Shown: positions 11,441 through 23,525, counted from the first letter of the stretch. The stretch is 64,000 nt of DNA from Lota lota (GCA_026745465.1 JACYXH010000477.1:798501-862500); one strand, 5' to 3'. Notes: generated by a model not told the origin, from the sequence alone. A program made the numbers and translations.

Positions 11441-12833
11441 TTTAAAGGTCCAGTGTTGTGGATTTTTGATGGCTCTAGCCTGCGAATAAATTTGTTTAAC
11501 CAATCACTATCAGGTTTCTTCATCACAGTCACCATGGTCACTGTGTATGTTGTAGGACATGGCGGAGGTAACAACCTATTTACGTTTCTCATACACTTTC
11601 CTCTTATTGCATCCATGGTGGTATACTACATTAATAGAATCTGTTATATGAATTCATAATTCATCTCGATAGCAGTCAACGCTACAAGCCAATGTTTACT
11701 TGCACTGCGGGACGTGAATATATAGGTTCCTTTTGATAACATGACTGTGTGCAGTTGTATAGCAACAGTTTCGTTTTGGAAAACAACTTTCTCCATAAGA
11801 GTGATAGCCTACTTTTAGGTATCAAACAGGGAAACTACCTCAACAACGAACAGCTCTAAAACGTGGATGTATTAAAGAATGCAAAACCACTTGTCATTAT
11901 CGCCCTAATTCGCGATCTGCCGTTCGCTGCACTATTTTACACTTGGATTCAAAGTGAAACTCCATTCTGATTGAATCTTCTAAATACATAGGATATTTTG
12001 GTGCAAGGACGGAGCATAAGCTTGTCTGCATAGGCAATATAAGGTGCGTCCGAGAGAGGGTTAAGCTTCTCGGACACATAGTATGACGCCACAGTGTGTG
12101 TGGATGTGTGTAGCTCTATCATGCCAGCGGTTGATGTTGATGGCGTGTCCGAGAGAGAGTTAAGCTTCTAGGACACTTATATATAACGCCACGGTGTGTG
12201 TGGATGTGTGGAGCACCGTCCGTGAAGCGGTTGAGGTTGATGTCCGCGTCCGAGAGGGTTAAGCTTCTTGGACACTTACAGTATAATGCCACTGTTTGTG
12301 TGAAGGTGTGGAGCTCCGTCTGGCCGGCGGTTGATATAGATGTCCACGTCCGAGAGAGGGTTAAGCTTCTCGGATACATAGTATAACGCCACGGTGGGTG
12401 GGGCATTCCATATACGACATCGCTTCTGTCATTATAATGCTCTTACACAGTGACGGAACTAAAAAATAGTCATAAATGGGCCACAGCCATTGGGTGTAAC
12501 ACGCCCCCCTCTTTCCTACAACTCTGAGCCCAAAGCAAATCTCTTTAAAAACGTAGAGAGACTCTAGAGGCGTCTGTCCGTTCTGGGCTACTGTAGAAAC
12601 ATGGCGGTTCAACATGGTGGCCTCCGTGGAAGAGGACCTGCTCCCTATGTAGATATAAAGGACTTATTCTAAGGTAACGAAAACAAAAAGATTCTTACTC
12701 TAATGGTATTATGCACAAATTAAAACATACTTCTGCCAAGTCCGCTCCGCTGGACTAATTAAAACATACTTTTGATTAAAGAGTAATTAAAACATCCGTT
12801 CTGCTAGACATTTCTACACACTGTCCCTTTAAA
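11441..12833 (+). mobile_element. Dispersed repeat, copy B, with terminal inverted repeats
   Basis: The left end TTTAAAGGTCCAGTG at 11441 is mirrored by CACTGTCCCTTTAAA ending at 12833, giving short inverted ends that match the start of copy A. Between them lie the ~100-bp tandem array and the same core blocks as copy A (ACAGTGACGGAACTAAAAAA, CTTTCCTACAACTCTGAG, AAGGTAACGAAAAC). No transposase is visible, so it would be non-autonomous. That both ends belong to one insertion is an inference. Confidence 0.55.
12046..12400 (+). repeat. ~100-bp tandem repeat, about 3.5 units
   Basis: The block CGTCCGAGAG...TTAAGCTTCT...ACACATAGTATAACGCCAC starts near 12046, 12145, 12246 and 12346. The spacing is 97-101 bp, and each unit then carries GTGTGGAGC and GCGGTTGATGTTGATG. 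Some units lose an AG pair in the GAGAGAGGG motif. Confidence 0.9.
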
Positions 12834-13160
12834 GGGTAAGCAAAGCCCCAAATTGCTTTTTTCCACTGAAAACGATTTCGGTCTCACAAAGCATTAGTGA
12901 CCATTTCTGTGATATTTTTGACCATAATGCATAAAGTTGTTAAACAGGGTAAACACTTTTCCAGAGCTGCACGCTGGCTCGAGGAACCCAATGTGTCCGT
13001 TTTTTTTCTGAAAAGCTTTACGACGAACGCTCCGATTGCCTTCTTTTACTCGCAGGCAGAGGTTCTCTTACGGGGGTCTACTGAAACGTTAAATGTGCTT
13101 TACAGATACATTACCCTGACTTTACTTATGTTACCATGGATTCTTCTAGCTCTCGCTTAC

Positions 13161-13332
13161 CAGACGATCCCAAGAAGTATCGCTCCAGAGCAGAGCCGTA
13201 TCCAGAGGGAGTGTCTCTGAGGTCGCTGACGACGAAGGGCTGCATGCTGGTGTTCTGCTCGTTCATTGGCCAGCTCTGGCCACGCACGCTGCCGCCACCG
13301 TACCATGACACATTGCTCATAGAGAAGCAGTC
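13161..13332 (-). CDS. Exon 2 of a GH31-like glycosidase (MYORG/KIAA1161-type)
   Basis: Read on the minus strand, the acceptor CCTCCCCACCAG (AG at 13334-13333) is followed in phase 0 by DCFSMSNVSWYGGGSVRGQS and continues with QPFVVSDL and SALERYFLGSSG to the donor G|GTAAGC at 13160. The exon is 172 bp and ends in phase 1. The W-Y-G-G, Q-x-W-P, PFV-SD and LERY-L-S-S pattern is that of the N-terminal beta-sandwich region of MYORG (KIAA1161), a family 31 glycoside hydrolase-like type II membrane protein. Two sequons are present (NVS, NTS), fitting a luminal domain. The catalytic barrel exons are not found in this window. Human MYORG, as I recall it, has its coding region in one exon, so this is probably a paralogue rather than the direct orthologue. 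Confidence 0.8.
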
Positions 13333-13995
13333 CTGGTGGGGAGGTTACACGCACACACACACACACACACACATATATACATAACCATGCACACACAAAC
13401 AGGCATACATAACCATGCATACACACACACACACACCCATACATAACCACGCACACACACACACACGCACAAACATATACATAACCATGCACACACACAC
13501 ACACACATTCATAACCATGCATATACACACACACACAAATATACACAACCACACACACACGCACGCACAAACATATACATAACCATACACACACACACAC
13601 ACACACATGCATACATAACCATGCATACACACACAAATACACACACACACTCACACATACATAACCATGAACACACATACATAGCCACGTACACACGCAC
13701 AAATACACACACACTCACACACACCCATACATAACCATGAACACACACGCACAAAAACGTAACCATGAACAAATGCACACACACAAACACACACACACAC
13801 ACACACATATATACATAAACATGCACACATACACACAATCACACATACATAACCATGAACACACACACATACACATGCACACCCACCCATACACATACAA
13901 ACACAGATACGCACACTCAATACCATGCATGCACATGAAGACACATTCATATCCATGCATGCACGTACGCATGCACACACCCACACACACTCACA

Positions 13996-14060
<65 letters not shown>

Positions 14061-15384
14061 ACACATTAATTAGACTATATCATGTAATAATCCAGCAGGT
14101 AATATAACTAGCAGTCAGTCATACAAATAAATGTATTCAAATTTGATTCCAAATAAAATAACTGTGAGTGTAAGGTGAAGTAGGGTACAAATACAAATGG
14201 ACTGACAATAGTAACATATAACTTATGTTTCTTAGTCTACAATTTAGTATTTGTATCCAAAATAGGTAAGATAAATGAGATAGACATATTAGAAGATGTG
14301 ACGATTAAAATGTAGTCCAAAATCCGTAAATTCGATATTTTCATTCATTCATTCATTCATGCACTCCGATTCCTATGGTATTATGTATGGCATTTTTTAC
14401 GAGATTACGGGTGAATTGTTTTTTGCAGCCCCAGACAGTACGGCTGTGATCTTCATTTCCACTTGAGCTAAAGTTTGGTGCTTTTCTGTGCTGGGGTTTG
14501 GAGCAACAGGTGTCTGGGGTTTTGGAGACTTGGGCTACTTTATGTAAAAAAGATTTCTCACGTCACACATCACATGTGAAATAATGCCGAGGAATGTTCC
14601 AGTGGAGAGAGATTAGCAGTAGGCCTACAAAACACACAATAGCCAACCGCCACGGATGATTAAAAACAACAAAATAAGACGACGAGGCCGATTAGAATAA
14701 AATCGGAACCGAGTCATACCGTGTGCACAATGGCGCACAACTAACCCTTGGCGCATTTGGGTTTTCGAGTAATCAAAAAATAAAACGGAACGCCTGGTGT
14801 TAATAAATGTATTATATCACCTCATTAGACCACCCATTCGCAGGTCTGCAGTTCTGACTAGTTTCTGCTTCTACACACAGGGGTCAAGACAACACCATAT
14901 AACGTTTTATGGTTTGAGATTAATCAGACCCTGTGGGCGTGCCTTCCTTGCCATTACGCCCATACCAATATAGACTAAAGATTTACCTGAGCGCATGTCC
15001 GTTTACCTTGTATCTCTGAACAAACAATCGTGTTGAACCTTTACCACTCTTCGAGTCATGCCTAGCCCCGAAACCACGTTACCTGAGGCATCAAAATGAC
15101 GCTTCATCACGCCACAAAGAGTACAGTACACGATCAATAAAATACACCCAATGCCTTCAATACATAAAAACACCAATGAGACATTTAAAACACAAATATG
15201 TATTTATCAATATTTAACTGTGAGTTGTGTATCATCAAAGTAAAGTTCTCAGCAATTGGCGCATTTTCTAAGTGCATGCGTAAAGTTGGTTCTTTTTTAA
15301 ATCCAAACATTGAGAATTAATTGCTGTGATTGCAGTGTGCAGTGAAGCGCAGCGAAGTGCGCTGAAGCCATGGTGTGGGCCTAC
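13333..15384 (-). other. Intron 1 of the GH31-like gene
   Basis: It runs from donor GTAGGC (15384-15379) to acceptor CCACCAG (13339-13333). The 3' part is the CA-rich array at 13348-14075, so on the sense strand a (TG)n tract lies about 16 bases upstream of the acceptor. A short (ATTC)n sits near 14339. The rest (14080-15384) shows no gene. Confidence 0.75.
13348..14075. repeat. CA-rich minisatellite with ATAACCATG spacers
   Basis: Runs of (CA)n are regularly interrupted by ATACATAACCATGCACAC or close variants, so the array is a higher-order repeat rather than a plain dinucleotide. It ends in a perfect (CA)n at about 13999-14055. Long Cys/Val and His/Thr open frames on both strands are artefacts. 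Confidence 0.95.
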
Positions 15385-15849
15385 CTTCAGAACCACGTGA
15401 CAGCTGGCCGGCGTCCAGCTCATTCCGTAGCACTCCGTATCCTCGCTCACCTCCAGCGAGATCTTCACCTCCGCCACGGACTCCCACGTATAGCAGAACT
15501 CCGTTTTGTTGAGCCAGCACAAGTTCCTCACGAACGGCACCTCCGTGTCGGGGCTCCCCACGTTCCCCACGTCTATTTCCACATACGTCTTGTCCTCGTC
15601 CAGGGTCTGTATGACCAAGGACTGGGTTCTCCTCTCCCAGATAAGTCCGCTAAAAGTCCCTCTGAGGATCCAGTTCTTGTTTGGCTGGTCCACCACTTGC
15701 CAGTAAATTATCCCGATGGTCATGACAAAGAAGACGGCTACCCCGAGGCAGGCTATCGCTCCTTTCCACGTCTCGTTCATCTCCTTCAGACCCGTGTCCC
15801 ATGTAACCTCCGGGATGGGGCTCGGGTTCCTATTCCGTGCGTGAGGCAT
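15385..15849 (-). CDS. Exon 1 of a GH31-like glycosidase (MYORG/KIAA1161-type)
   Basis: The 155-codon exon starts MPHARNRNPSPIPEVTW. A single hydrophobic segment at residues 31-50 (AIACLGVAVFFVMTIGIIYW) follows a short N-tail, which predicts a type II signal-anchored protein with a luminal C-terminus. The luminal part has a sequon (NKT) and the CWLN...FCYTW and TECYGMSW motifs that precede the WYGG region in MYORG-like proteins. The exon ends in phase 0 at LK with donor AAG|GTAGGC and joins in frame to exon 2. I chose ATG 15849 because an upstream in-frame ATG at 15906 would only add a Leu/Phe-rich leader of 19 residues. Family members act in the ER or Golgi lumen; the substrate here is unknown. 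Confidence 0.8.
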
Positions 15850-16450
15850 GTTGTTTTTTAGGCGAGCAAGAATCAAATACACAAAATGTAAAAATAAAAA
15901 AAACATTTACGGGATAAAAAATCGGGGCTGTTTCATCATGTCATGGTGTGTGCACTGAGGCTATAGAGGATAAAAAAGCCACAACAACAACCGCCACCGT
16001 GGTTAATCGCTGCTGCGCTCCATTGCACAGCAGAGACCTGTCTTCAGAAGAAGACCGTCAAAAAAAAAAAATATCGCCGCGGAGAAAAAATAAGCACAAT
16101 GAAAGAATCACTTACCACATGTTTCTGCTTTTCTAAAGTGTTGATTTCTAGCCTATTGGTGGCTGAGCAGCGAGCCGCGCAATGCCGGTTTGGCAGATGC
16201 CTACGAATAGCTCCTAAGACGCAGACCTGCTTGCCCTGCACTTTCTGCCTGTGTGTCTGACGTAACGGCAGACTTCTTCAGAAAGGTAGAGAGAGGAGAG
16301 AGTGGAGCGGTGTTTGGTAGCCGCTGCTGCGGCCGTCGGATCTAGTGGTCACTGGGCCGTGGCAGGCGGCGGGGAGGGGAGCGAGCCACCTCGCTCCCGT
16401 CCGTGCGCTCTGCACGCATACCAGCTGTGAGAGAGAGAATACCCGCCTGT
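15850..16450 (-). promoter_or_regulatory. Probable 5' UTR and promoter of the GH31-like gene
   Basis: GC- and CpG-rich sequence (densest at 16310-16420) lies directly upstream of the start codon on the minus strand, with a donor-like CATGTG|GTAAGTG at 16116/16115 that could end a non-coding first exon. No clear acceptor was found before ATG 15849, so the splicing is uncertain. Confidence 0.4.
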
Positions 16451-17057
16451 CCGTTTCATTGTAGAGCATTGTCCCAGTGTCTGATGACACTCGTGAAAAT
16501 CCGGCTCTCTCCACACTCCGATGCGAATAGGCTACTTTCTGGACGCCATGCAGCCGTTTTCTTTTAGCATGTCTTAGAACTGATTTAAAAACACTTAAAT
16601 TACTATTTAAATGCAATGCCATCTGATGCGAGGGGTAGAAAAAAAGCCACACGACTAAAAAATCGAATCCTGGATAATTCAGGTGGAATTTTGCCAACGT
16701 ATTTTCTGGACATTGATTTGAAAAATGTCATAATCCCATGCGTTTGATGAGCGTTTCTACCCAGTATTCAATTTCCGATGATTTGAATGATGGGATGTCA
16801 GCTTGACTACAAATCATCAGTCAGTCCCTATCCGCTGCGTGTAGGCTTACCATTAAATTCTTAGTAATAAAATCAAGTAATCACTCAATTAAACGATTAT
16901 GCAATTTACCACGAGTATATTTTATCAGAATATTTGAAAATGGCCACAATAAAATTAAACATAATAGAATAAACAATTGAAAATAATAGACAAATATAAT
17001 CTAATTCAGTTTTTCGAGAAAACTGTTTCAACATCCTGCTTCGATTGTTCTCAGACT
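16451..17057. other. Non-coding stretch
   Basis: AT-rich sequence upstream of the GH31-like gene. The minus-strand open frame at 16278-16697 has no recognisable domain. Confidence 0.45.
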
Positions 17058-17116
17058 AACTTGTAAATCGCTTGGAATGACAGCATCTGCTAAATGACTG
17101 GCTGTAAATGTAAAGT
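17058..17116 (+). repeat. SINE/LINE 3' tail of the L2 type
   Basis: TCGCTTGGAATGACAGCATC followed by TGCTAAATGACTGGCTGTAAATGTAAA-like sequence resembles the shared 3' tail of fish L2-clade LINEs and the SINEs they mobilise. Only the tail is recognisable. Confidence 0.55.
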
Positions 17117-17253
17117 ACAGTGCAGGCCGATAGTGTATACTGAACACATTGGGAAGACTGTAGTGGTCAAAGGTGTAGTGTCGCAGAGCAGCAGACCTCC
17201 GGAGAATGCCAGCAGAGATGTCTCGCAGATCAGTTGCCCCCCTGTCCGTGTAT

Positions 17254-17398
17254 GTGTGTGTGTTTGTGTGCCTGTGCGTGTCCCTGTGTGTGTGTGTGTC
17301 CTTGTGTTTATGTTTGTGTGCCCTTGTGTGTGTCCCTGTGTGTATGTGTGTGTGTGTGTGTGTGTGTATCCCTGTGTGTGTGTGTGTGTGTGTGTATC

Positions 17399-17435
<37 letters not shown>

Positions 17436-17446
17436 GTGTGTGTGTT
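17254..17446. repeat. GT-rich microsatellite cluster
   Basis: (TG)n interrupted repeatedly by CCCTGTGTGT. Read as Cys/Val-rich open frames, which are artefacts. Confidence 0.97.
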
Positions 17447-17651
17447 ATGTGTACCCCGGCTCCCAAAGCATCACATACCTCTGGCATGGTGCGTGTCATT
17501 AGATAAGACGCTATGGAAGCTCCACTTCAGAAGCTCTTCCAACGCACACAGCAGCCTTCACGGTCGCTCAAAATCTGTGTGTGTGTGTGTGCATGTAGTA
17601 GTGTGTGAGAGATCCTAGTCCTCCTGGGTCAGGGGTGAGCTTAATAACATC

Positions 17652-17653
<2 letters not shown>

Positions 17654-17688
<35 letters not shown>
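17654..17688. repeat. Poly(C), 35 bases
   Basis: Uninterrupted run of C; the true length may be misread. Confidence 0.95.
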
Positions 17689-18243
17689 ACTACCACCTTC
17701 AGCTCCATCTCCAAGGCTATAAATAACACTGCTGCGTGGCATGCACCACCCACCCTCCACCTCTGAGAGTGTGAACATGGACCATGAAACGGGGGCAGAA
17801 GCAACCTGAAATGCAGTTTCTGCGTACGGGACGGGGGTCCCGGGCGTTGGCCGGGGACCTGGGGCAGGACCAGTGTCTGATTGGCTGTGGCTTGTAGGAG
17901 CTAATGTATCCTGGCATCATATGCCAATTGCACAGTGACTGCTTTGCCAAATCAGAGAGAAGTGGTCCTTAACACAACTCATGGCAGAGCAATTGGTCAT
18001 GGAATGGCAGAACTGAGTGATTTCTTTTCAGTTTTTGTGACATTCTTTTCTATATGTGTTATAATGAGTTACTTGGAATGGCTTTGTCGTATGTGTCAAC
18101 TATGTTGGTCTTAGATCATGAGATGAAGCACTGTTCCTTTAATACTTAATATGTAAACAAAAGTTCTGGCATCTAACCATGTTGTCATTGACCTATTGAC
18201 AATTATGGTGAAACCTCTCTGATGACAAAACATGAAATGCTTG

Positions 18244-19195
<952 letters not shown>

Positions 19196-19217
19196 ACACA
19201 TGCGCACACACACACGC

Positions 19218-19220
<3 letters not shown>

Positions 19221-19284
<64 letters not shown>

Positions 19285-19464
19285 TTTATCTGTCAGACTT
19301 GTCACTTACTTACTGGATTAATAATATGACAAAGAGATGTACTGTTGAACACATGAAGATGAACTATTCATAAATAACGTATTTGTTTCTGTATGTGTCT
19401 CTGTGTGTGGGTTATTTGAAGAAAGAGTTAGGCAATAAACATGCAATTTGATCAAATGTGTGTT

Positions 19465-19510
<46 letters not shown>
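19221..19510. repeat. (CA)n and (GT)n microsatellite pair
   Basis: (CA)n at 19221-19281 and (TG)n at about 19468-19510, opposite in sense, with ~190 bp of ordinary sequence between them. Confidence 0.98.
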
Positions 19511-19515
<5 letters not shown>

Positions 19516-19759
19516 GTGAATGTGTGTGTGCAACCTAAGTAAAGTGGACTTGACACAAGACTTCATATCAAAATTATTATTATTATTATCATTATTATGA
19601 ATCATGTTCATGCACATATTTTACACACTGGGTGGTATTATGGTATAACTAGAAAAAGTAAAATTTCAGAAGAAATTGTGGTGTGAATCTTGCTGAAAAT
19701 AACGTTTTTTAATACTTGGTATACTGGAAATGTACAGTAGAGTGAAGTGAAGTAGTGCT

Positions 19760-20525
19760 TAGTTTTATGGTAGCTGCTCAGGTGTTACATGTTGCTTCTT
19801 TGATATGGTTGCTAGGGTTTGCTATGCGGTTGCTAGGGTGTTATGCGTGGTTGCTAGGGTGTTATGGGTGGTTACAAGTGTATATATCATGAGGTTGTTA
19901 AGTAGGGTTAAATTGGTTAACATCCATTTAGCATACAATGTAAGCCAAATTATACACATGATGGTAGCGGCTGAACCCACTTGTTTGTGATAACACTCTT
20001 GATACTTTATATCAAAATGTTAAGTTCAGTTTAAACAACTTTGACAAATAGAATTGATCTTTCTGTCTCTAGGTAGTGGGTTTTAGGTGGTTGCTATAGT
20101 GTTCTAGATGGTAGCTATGGTTTTATTTGTGGTTTCTATGGTGTTCTAGATGGTTTCTAGGGTATTCTAGTTAGTTGCCTAGGGTGTTCTGGAAGGTTTC
20201 TACAGAGTTCTAATTGCATTGTTATAGGTGGTTGCTCTGGTGTAATGGGTGATAGCTAGGGTGTCCTAGATGATTGCTGCTGTTCTAGCTGGTTGCTAGG
20301 GGCTTTTAGTTGGTTGCTATGGTATTCTGGGTGATTGCTAGGGTGCCCTAGATGATTGCTAGGGTTTTCTGGGTGGTTGTTAAATTGTTCTAGATAGTTT
20401 CTATGTTGTTCTAGTTAATTGCTATGGTGTTTTGGTTGGTTGCCATAATGTTCTGGGGGGGGGGGGGGGGGGGGGGGGGGGTCTAAGGTGTTCTAGGTGG
20501 TTGCTAGGGTGTCCTTGGTTTAAAA
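19760..20525 (+). repeat. GGTTGCTAGGGTGTTCTAG-type minisatellite
   Basis: About two dozen degenerate ~21-bp units built on GGTTGCTAGGGTGTTCTAGGT, in two blocks (about 19763-19900 and 20080-20520). A 27-base poly(G) run interrupts the array at 20455-20481. Each good unit holds GTTGCTAGG, the complement of an RFX-type half-site (AGCAAC). Confidence 0.85.
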
Positions 20526-20804
20526 GGAATAACTAAAAATATATATAGATTTTTTTATTTTAGACGTTTTGAGTAATTTTAAAGAAGTTTGGATAGTACT
20601 GTAATCAGTAAAGTTTGAATTATTGTAGTATAAAGTATGAAGGAGGAGTTAAGTATGATACAAATATGTATGATAGATAATAGGAGTTAGGCAACTGAGG
20701 CTGTACACCTAATTAGGAATATAAAATGTATAGTTTCAATAATGTAGCATATAATATCTACCTAAACTCTCATAATACATTTTTTGCATCACACCAATTT
20801 TATC
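20526..20804. other. AT-rich spacer between the two minisatellite arrays
   Basis: AT-rich sequence without recognisable features. Confidence 0.5.
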
Positions 20805-21195
20805 CCCATGGAAACCGGGCCTGCAGCCTCTGTCCCCATGGTAACCAGCTTCTACCCCCATGGCAACCAGGCCGCAGATTATATACCAGTGGTAACTAGG
20901 CTGCTCTTATCCCCATAGTTACCAGGTCGAAGGTCCCAGCCCCAAAACCAGCTCCTGTTCCAATTATAACCAGGCCACAGCATATCCATGGTAACCAGCT
21001 TCTGTCCCTATGGTAACCAGCTTCCCTGTGGAAACCATGGCCTGCTTCTATCCGCATGGCAACAATCTTCTATCCCCATGGCAACCAAATTAAATCCCCA
21101 TGGAAACAAGCTTCTATCCCTATGGCAACCAGCTGATATCCTCATGGCAACCAGCTTCTGTCCCTATGGTAACCAGTTTTTGTCCCCATGATAAT
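20805..21195 (-). repeat. CCCATGGTAACCAGCTTCTGT-type minisatellite
   Basis: About 16 units of 21-24 bp with cores CCATGGTAACC, CCATGGCAACC or CCATGGAAACC followed by AGCTTCTGTCC. Read on the minus strand the core is GGTTACCATGG, comparable to the GGTTGCTAGG core of the array 300 bp upstream, so the two arrays have opposite polarity. Confidence 0.85.
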
Positions 21196-22558
21196 CCTGC
21201 ATGCTTCTGCATGGTAAGCATGGTAGGCTCTCTAGCAGGAGTGCAGCAGGACTGAATGGACCATGTTAATGATAAACACACACATAACATATATAAAGAA
21301 CCTAGAACAATATACTGTATACATATACCCTACCTTTCCACTAACAGTCGGTCATTAGTGCCAATATTAGCCTACTCTCATCCATGAAAATAACAATGCA
21401 TAAATATAACACTAATGAAGATCATTTTTTATATGAATGGCATTACTGCCATACTATTTATACAAATACACATATTTACAAGTGGAGCACACATGCATGT
21501 GCGTGTCTGTGTGTGTGTGTGTGAGTAACTGATGCAACTCCCTCCCTGGTGACCGAGCTGTCAGTGTGGGCTGTACGCTACCCGGGTCCTCCTACAAGAT
21601 CTCAACCAGCAATGAAAAAAGACATTCGGAGTATTTATCACACAGTGGACGTGCATGCAATTGAAAAAGTAAATGGTGTGTAATAGATATGTATGCCTAT
21701 GATAGATAATGATGAACAAGGTATGTGTAATAGGTAACGTAAGGTATGTAGGTGAAGAGTCAAAAACATATTGAGAAATAGGCTACACCTCGTGTGGGCA
21801 CCAGTGGGGTGGGAACCATTTTAGAAGTGTGTCACATTTCTTCAGTGTTTTTCGAAACACCAGACTGTTTATGATTAGCGTACAATACTAGATGGAAGTC
21901 AGGTGGTGTTGCACACTTTTATATAGTTGGTATTATCTCATTTACATCAGGTTTATCTTGTTCAAAAGTTTCAGAAAAGTCCATTCTTGGTAATGTATTA
22001 AATTAATTAAAGATAAAGATTAAAGATTAATAGCTGAACATTCCATTTTAATTTTTCGATATGCATGTGTTAAATATGATTTTTATTATTATATTATGTA
22101 TTAATATTATTACAAAATAACGTTTGGATGAGAAAGAAAAACAGCAAGAAAAGTCGAGGTACCCCTCTGCTGGTCAGTACCAGTCATTACATGCCTCATG
22201 CCTCATAGCCGCGTCAATTTGTTTAATTCTGTGACAGCGAGATAAGAATAACAAAATACTAGATTTTTCATGCCAATTGTCGTGGCCAAGGAGCAATCTA
22301 TTAAATTATTAATATAATTACTTATTATTGAGATTATTATCTACACCTGACCTAGACTGGTTTTGTACCATGGTGGCTCTAGTTTTTTACCTGCAAATGC
22401 CATCGTAGTCAGCACGTCAGAATGATATAATTACAAGTAAGTTAACCTACTTAGTAGTTATTTGTATTAGTCTTCAAATATATATGGGCAACTGCATCGT
22501 TTTTATAGTTATTCAATAAAAAATAAAAACAACAGATTGGTATTTTTCTATTTGCAGA
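21196..22558. other. Non-coding stretch
   Basis: AT-rich intergenic sequence with a short (GT)n near 21506. I see no gene or recognisable element. Confidence 0.5.
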
Positions 22559-23436
22559 CATGGGCTGCGGTCGATTATTCCAAAAAGTATTTGTCCTATG
22601 TCCTTTCCTGAACACTTTTCCTTGACTTCGATGGAAAACGGCATGAGGTCAAGGAAAGATGTGAAGGAGAATTCATAAGGGCCTAGGGAAAGACAATCGC
22701 GGTGCTAGTGTAATTCGCATTTACACTAGGCTACGTAATGACGCGACGGTGGACGCTATGGGAGTGGGTCTGCCGTGGTGAAACTACAATGTTCCCAAGA
22801 TGGACTACTAAAAGCGCATCTAAGATACTTCACTCTGTGCATTCTTAGCTTGTTGTTTCATGCAGGCTATATAAACGTGGAAAACCTGGTGAAAAAATAG
22901 TACTTCATTACCAAGGTTAGAATTGAAATGAAAAAAAAGAAAGAATGTAGGCTAGCTACCTATCACAAAAGTTAAACGAAATGGTTGTCACGTTGAAAAT
23001 GGTTGCTAACGCTCCACCTCCTGTCACAGTCCACTTATATATATATATCGGTATGAATCCCAATTAGTATGAAAATAGTTTTTTCGTGAACGGCCGAATG
23101 GTGCGTCTCTTTAAATGTTCCTACAGTGAGCACCACTTGAGGAATTGTGGCATGGCGTTATCCCCTTCCCTTTCGTAAAGGTTGGTCCAGTGTACCCTAT
23201 GCTTAAGGAGATAAGAAAAGAAGAATTGAAGCACCTTTTCTTAGCATTTAGAGTCTAAATGCTAAGGAAAGGTGTGGAAAGGAATGCTTCAATGCTTTCT
23301 TTCTTATCTCCTTAATCCTCTAAATTTTAGAGGATTCGAACAGCTATTTCCATGGCTGCCACTTAGTTACTTTCGGGTCATTTCAATCAGCAAGGAACCT
23401 TCCGAAGCAAAAAACAATATTCGACCGCAGCCCATG
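22559..23436. mobile_element. Non-autonomous DNA-transposon-like element with terminal inverted repeats
   Basis: CATGGGCTGCGGTCGA at 22559 is matched in inverted form by TCGACCGCAGCCCATG ending at 23436, except for one unpaired A/T position next to it. The ~880 bp between has no open frame but several internal palindromes. I could not define a clean target duplication, so the superfamily is unknown. The right end lies 61 bp upstream of the NRF1-like site of mrpl23. Confidence 0.6.
23203..23315. repeat. Large imperfect hairpin
   Basis: The outer arms TTAAGGAGATAAGAAA (23203-23218) and TTTCTTATCTCCTTAA (23300-23315) are perfect complements. The inner arms TTAGCATTTAGA and TCTAAATGCTAA meet around a single G at 23253 and extend to about 19 bp with one mismatch. 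It lies within the TIR-bounded element just upstream of mrpl23. Confidence 0.85.
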
Positions 23437-23496
23437 GATAAGTTTTTCCCATATTTCCGAGTTGTTTTGAACGCAGCGATTGAGGCAAACCATGAA

Positions 23497-23525
23497 TGCG
23501 CCTGCGCACAAGATTGTACCCGGAA
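23497..23525 (+). promoter_or_regulatory. mrpl23: mrpl23 promoter: NRF1-like and ETS-like sites
   Basis: TGCGCCTGCGCA at 23497-23508 matches the NRF1 palindrome (YGCGCAYGCGCR) at 11 of 12 positions. CCGGAA at 23520-23525 is an ETS/GABP core. They lie 98 and 81 bp upstream of the start codon. NRF1 and GABP (NRF2) are the usual activators of nuclear genes for mitochondrial proteins, which fits the gene assignment. No TATA box is apparent. Confidence 0.65.

Noticed and set aside
11008..11445. 145-codon plus-strand frame
   Set aside because: No recognisable domain, mixed composition, and it overlaps the start of a dispersed repeat.
12897..13220. 107-codon plus-strand frame with hydrophobic end, and a possible exon 3 of the GH31-like gene on the minus strand
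   Set aside because: It overlaps exon 2 antisense; the minus-strand reading to the left (AIGAFVVKLF) lacks the conserved pattern expected of the next GH31 segment.
13345..14069. Cys/Val-rich and His/Thr-rich reading frames of up to 185 codons
   Set aside because: Artefact of CA-rich minisatellite; only the 13161-13332 part on the minus strand is a real exon, in a different frame from the longest one.
15370..15861. 163-codon plus-strand frame
   Set aside because: Antisense shadow of exon 1 of the GH31-like gene.
16278..16697. 139-codon minus-strand frame starting MAKFHLNYPG
   Set aside because: Lies in the probable promoter and 5' UTR region, has no recognisable domain and cannot be tied to the downstream gene.
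19760..21195. CRISPR-like repeat array
   Set aside because: Units are degenerate, contiguous and without unique spacers, and the context is vertebrate; it is a minisatellite.
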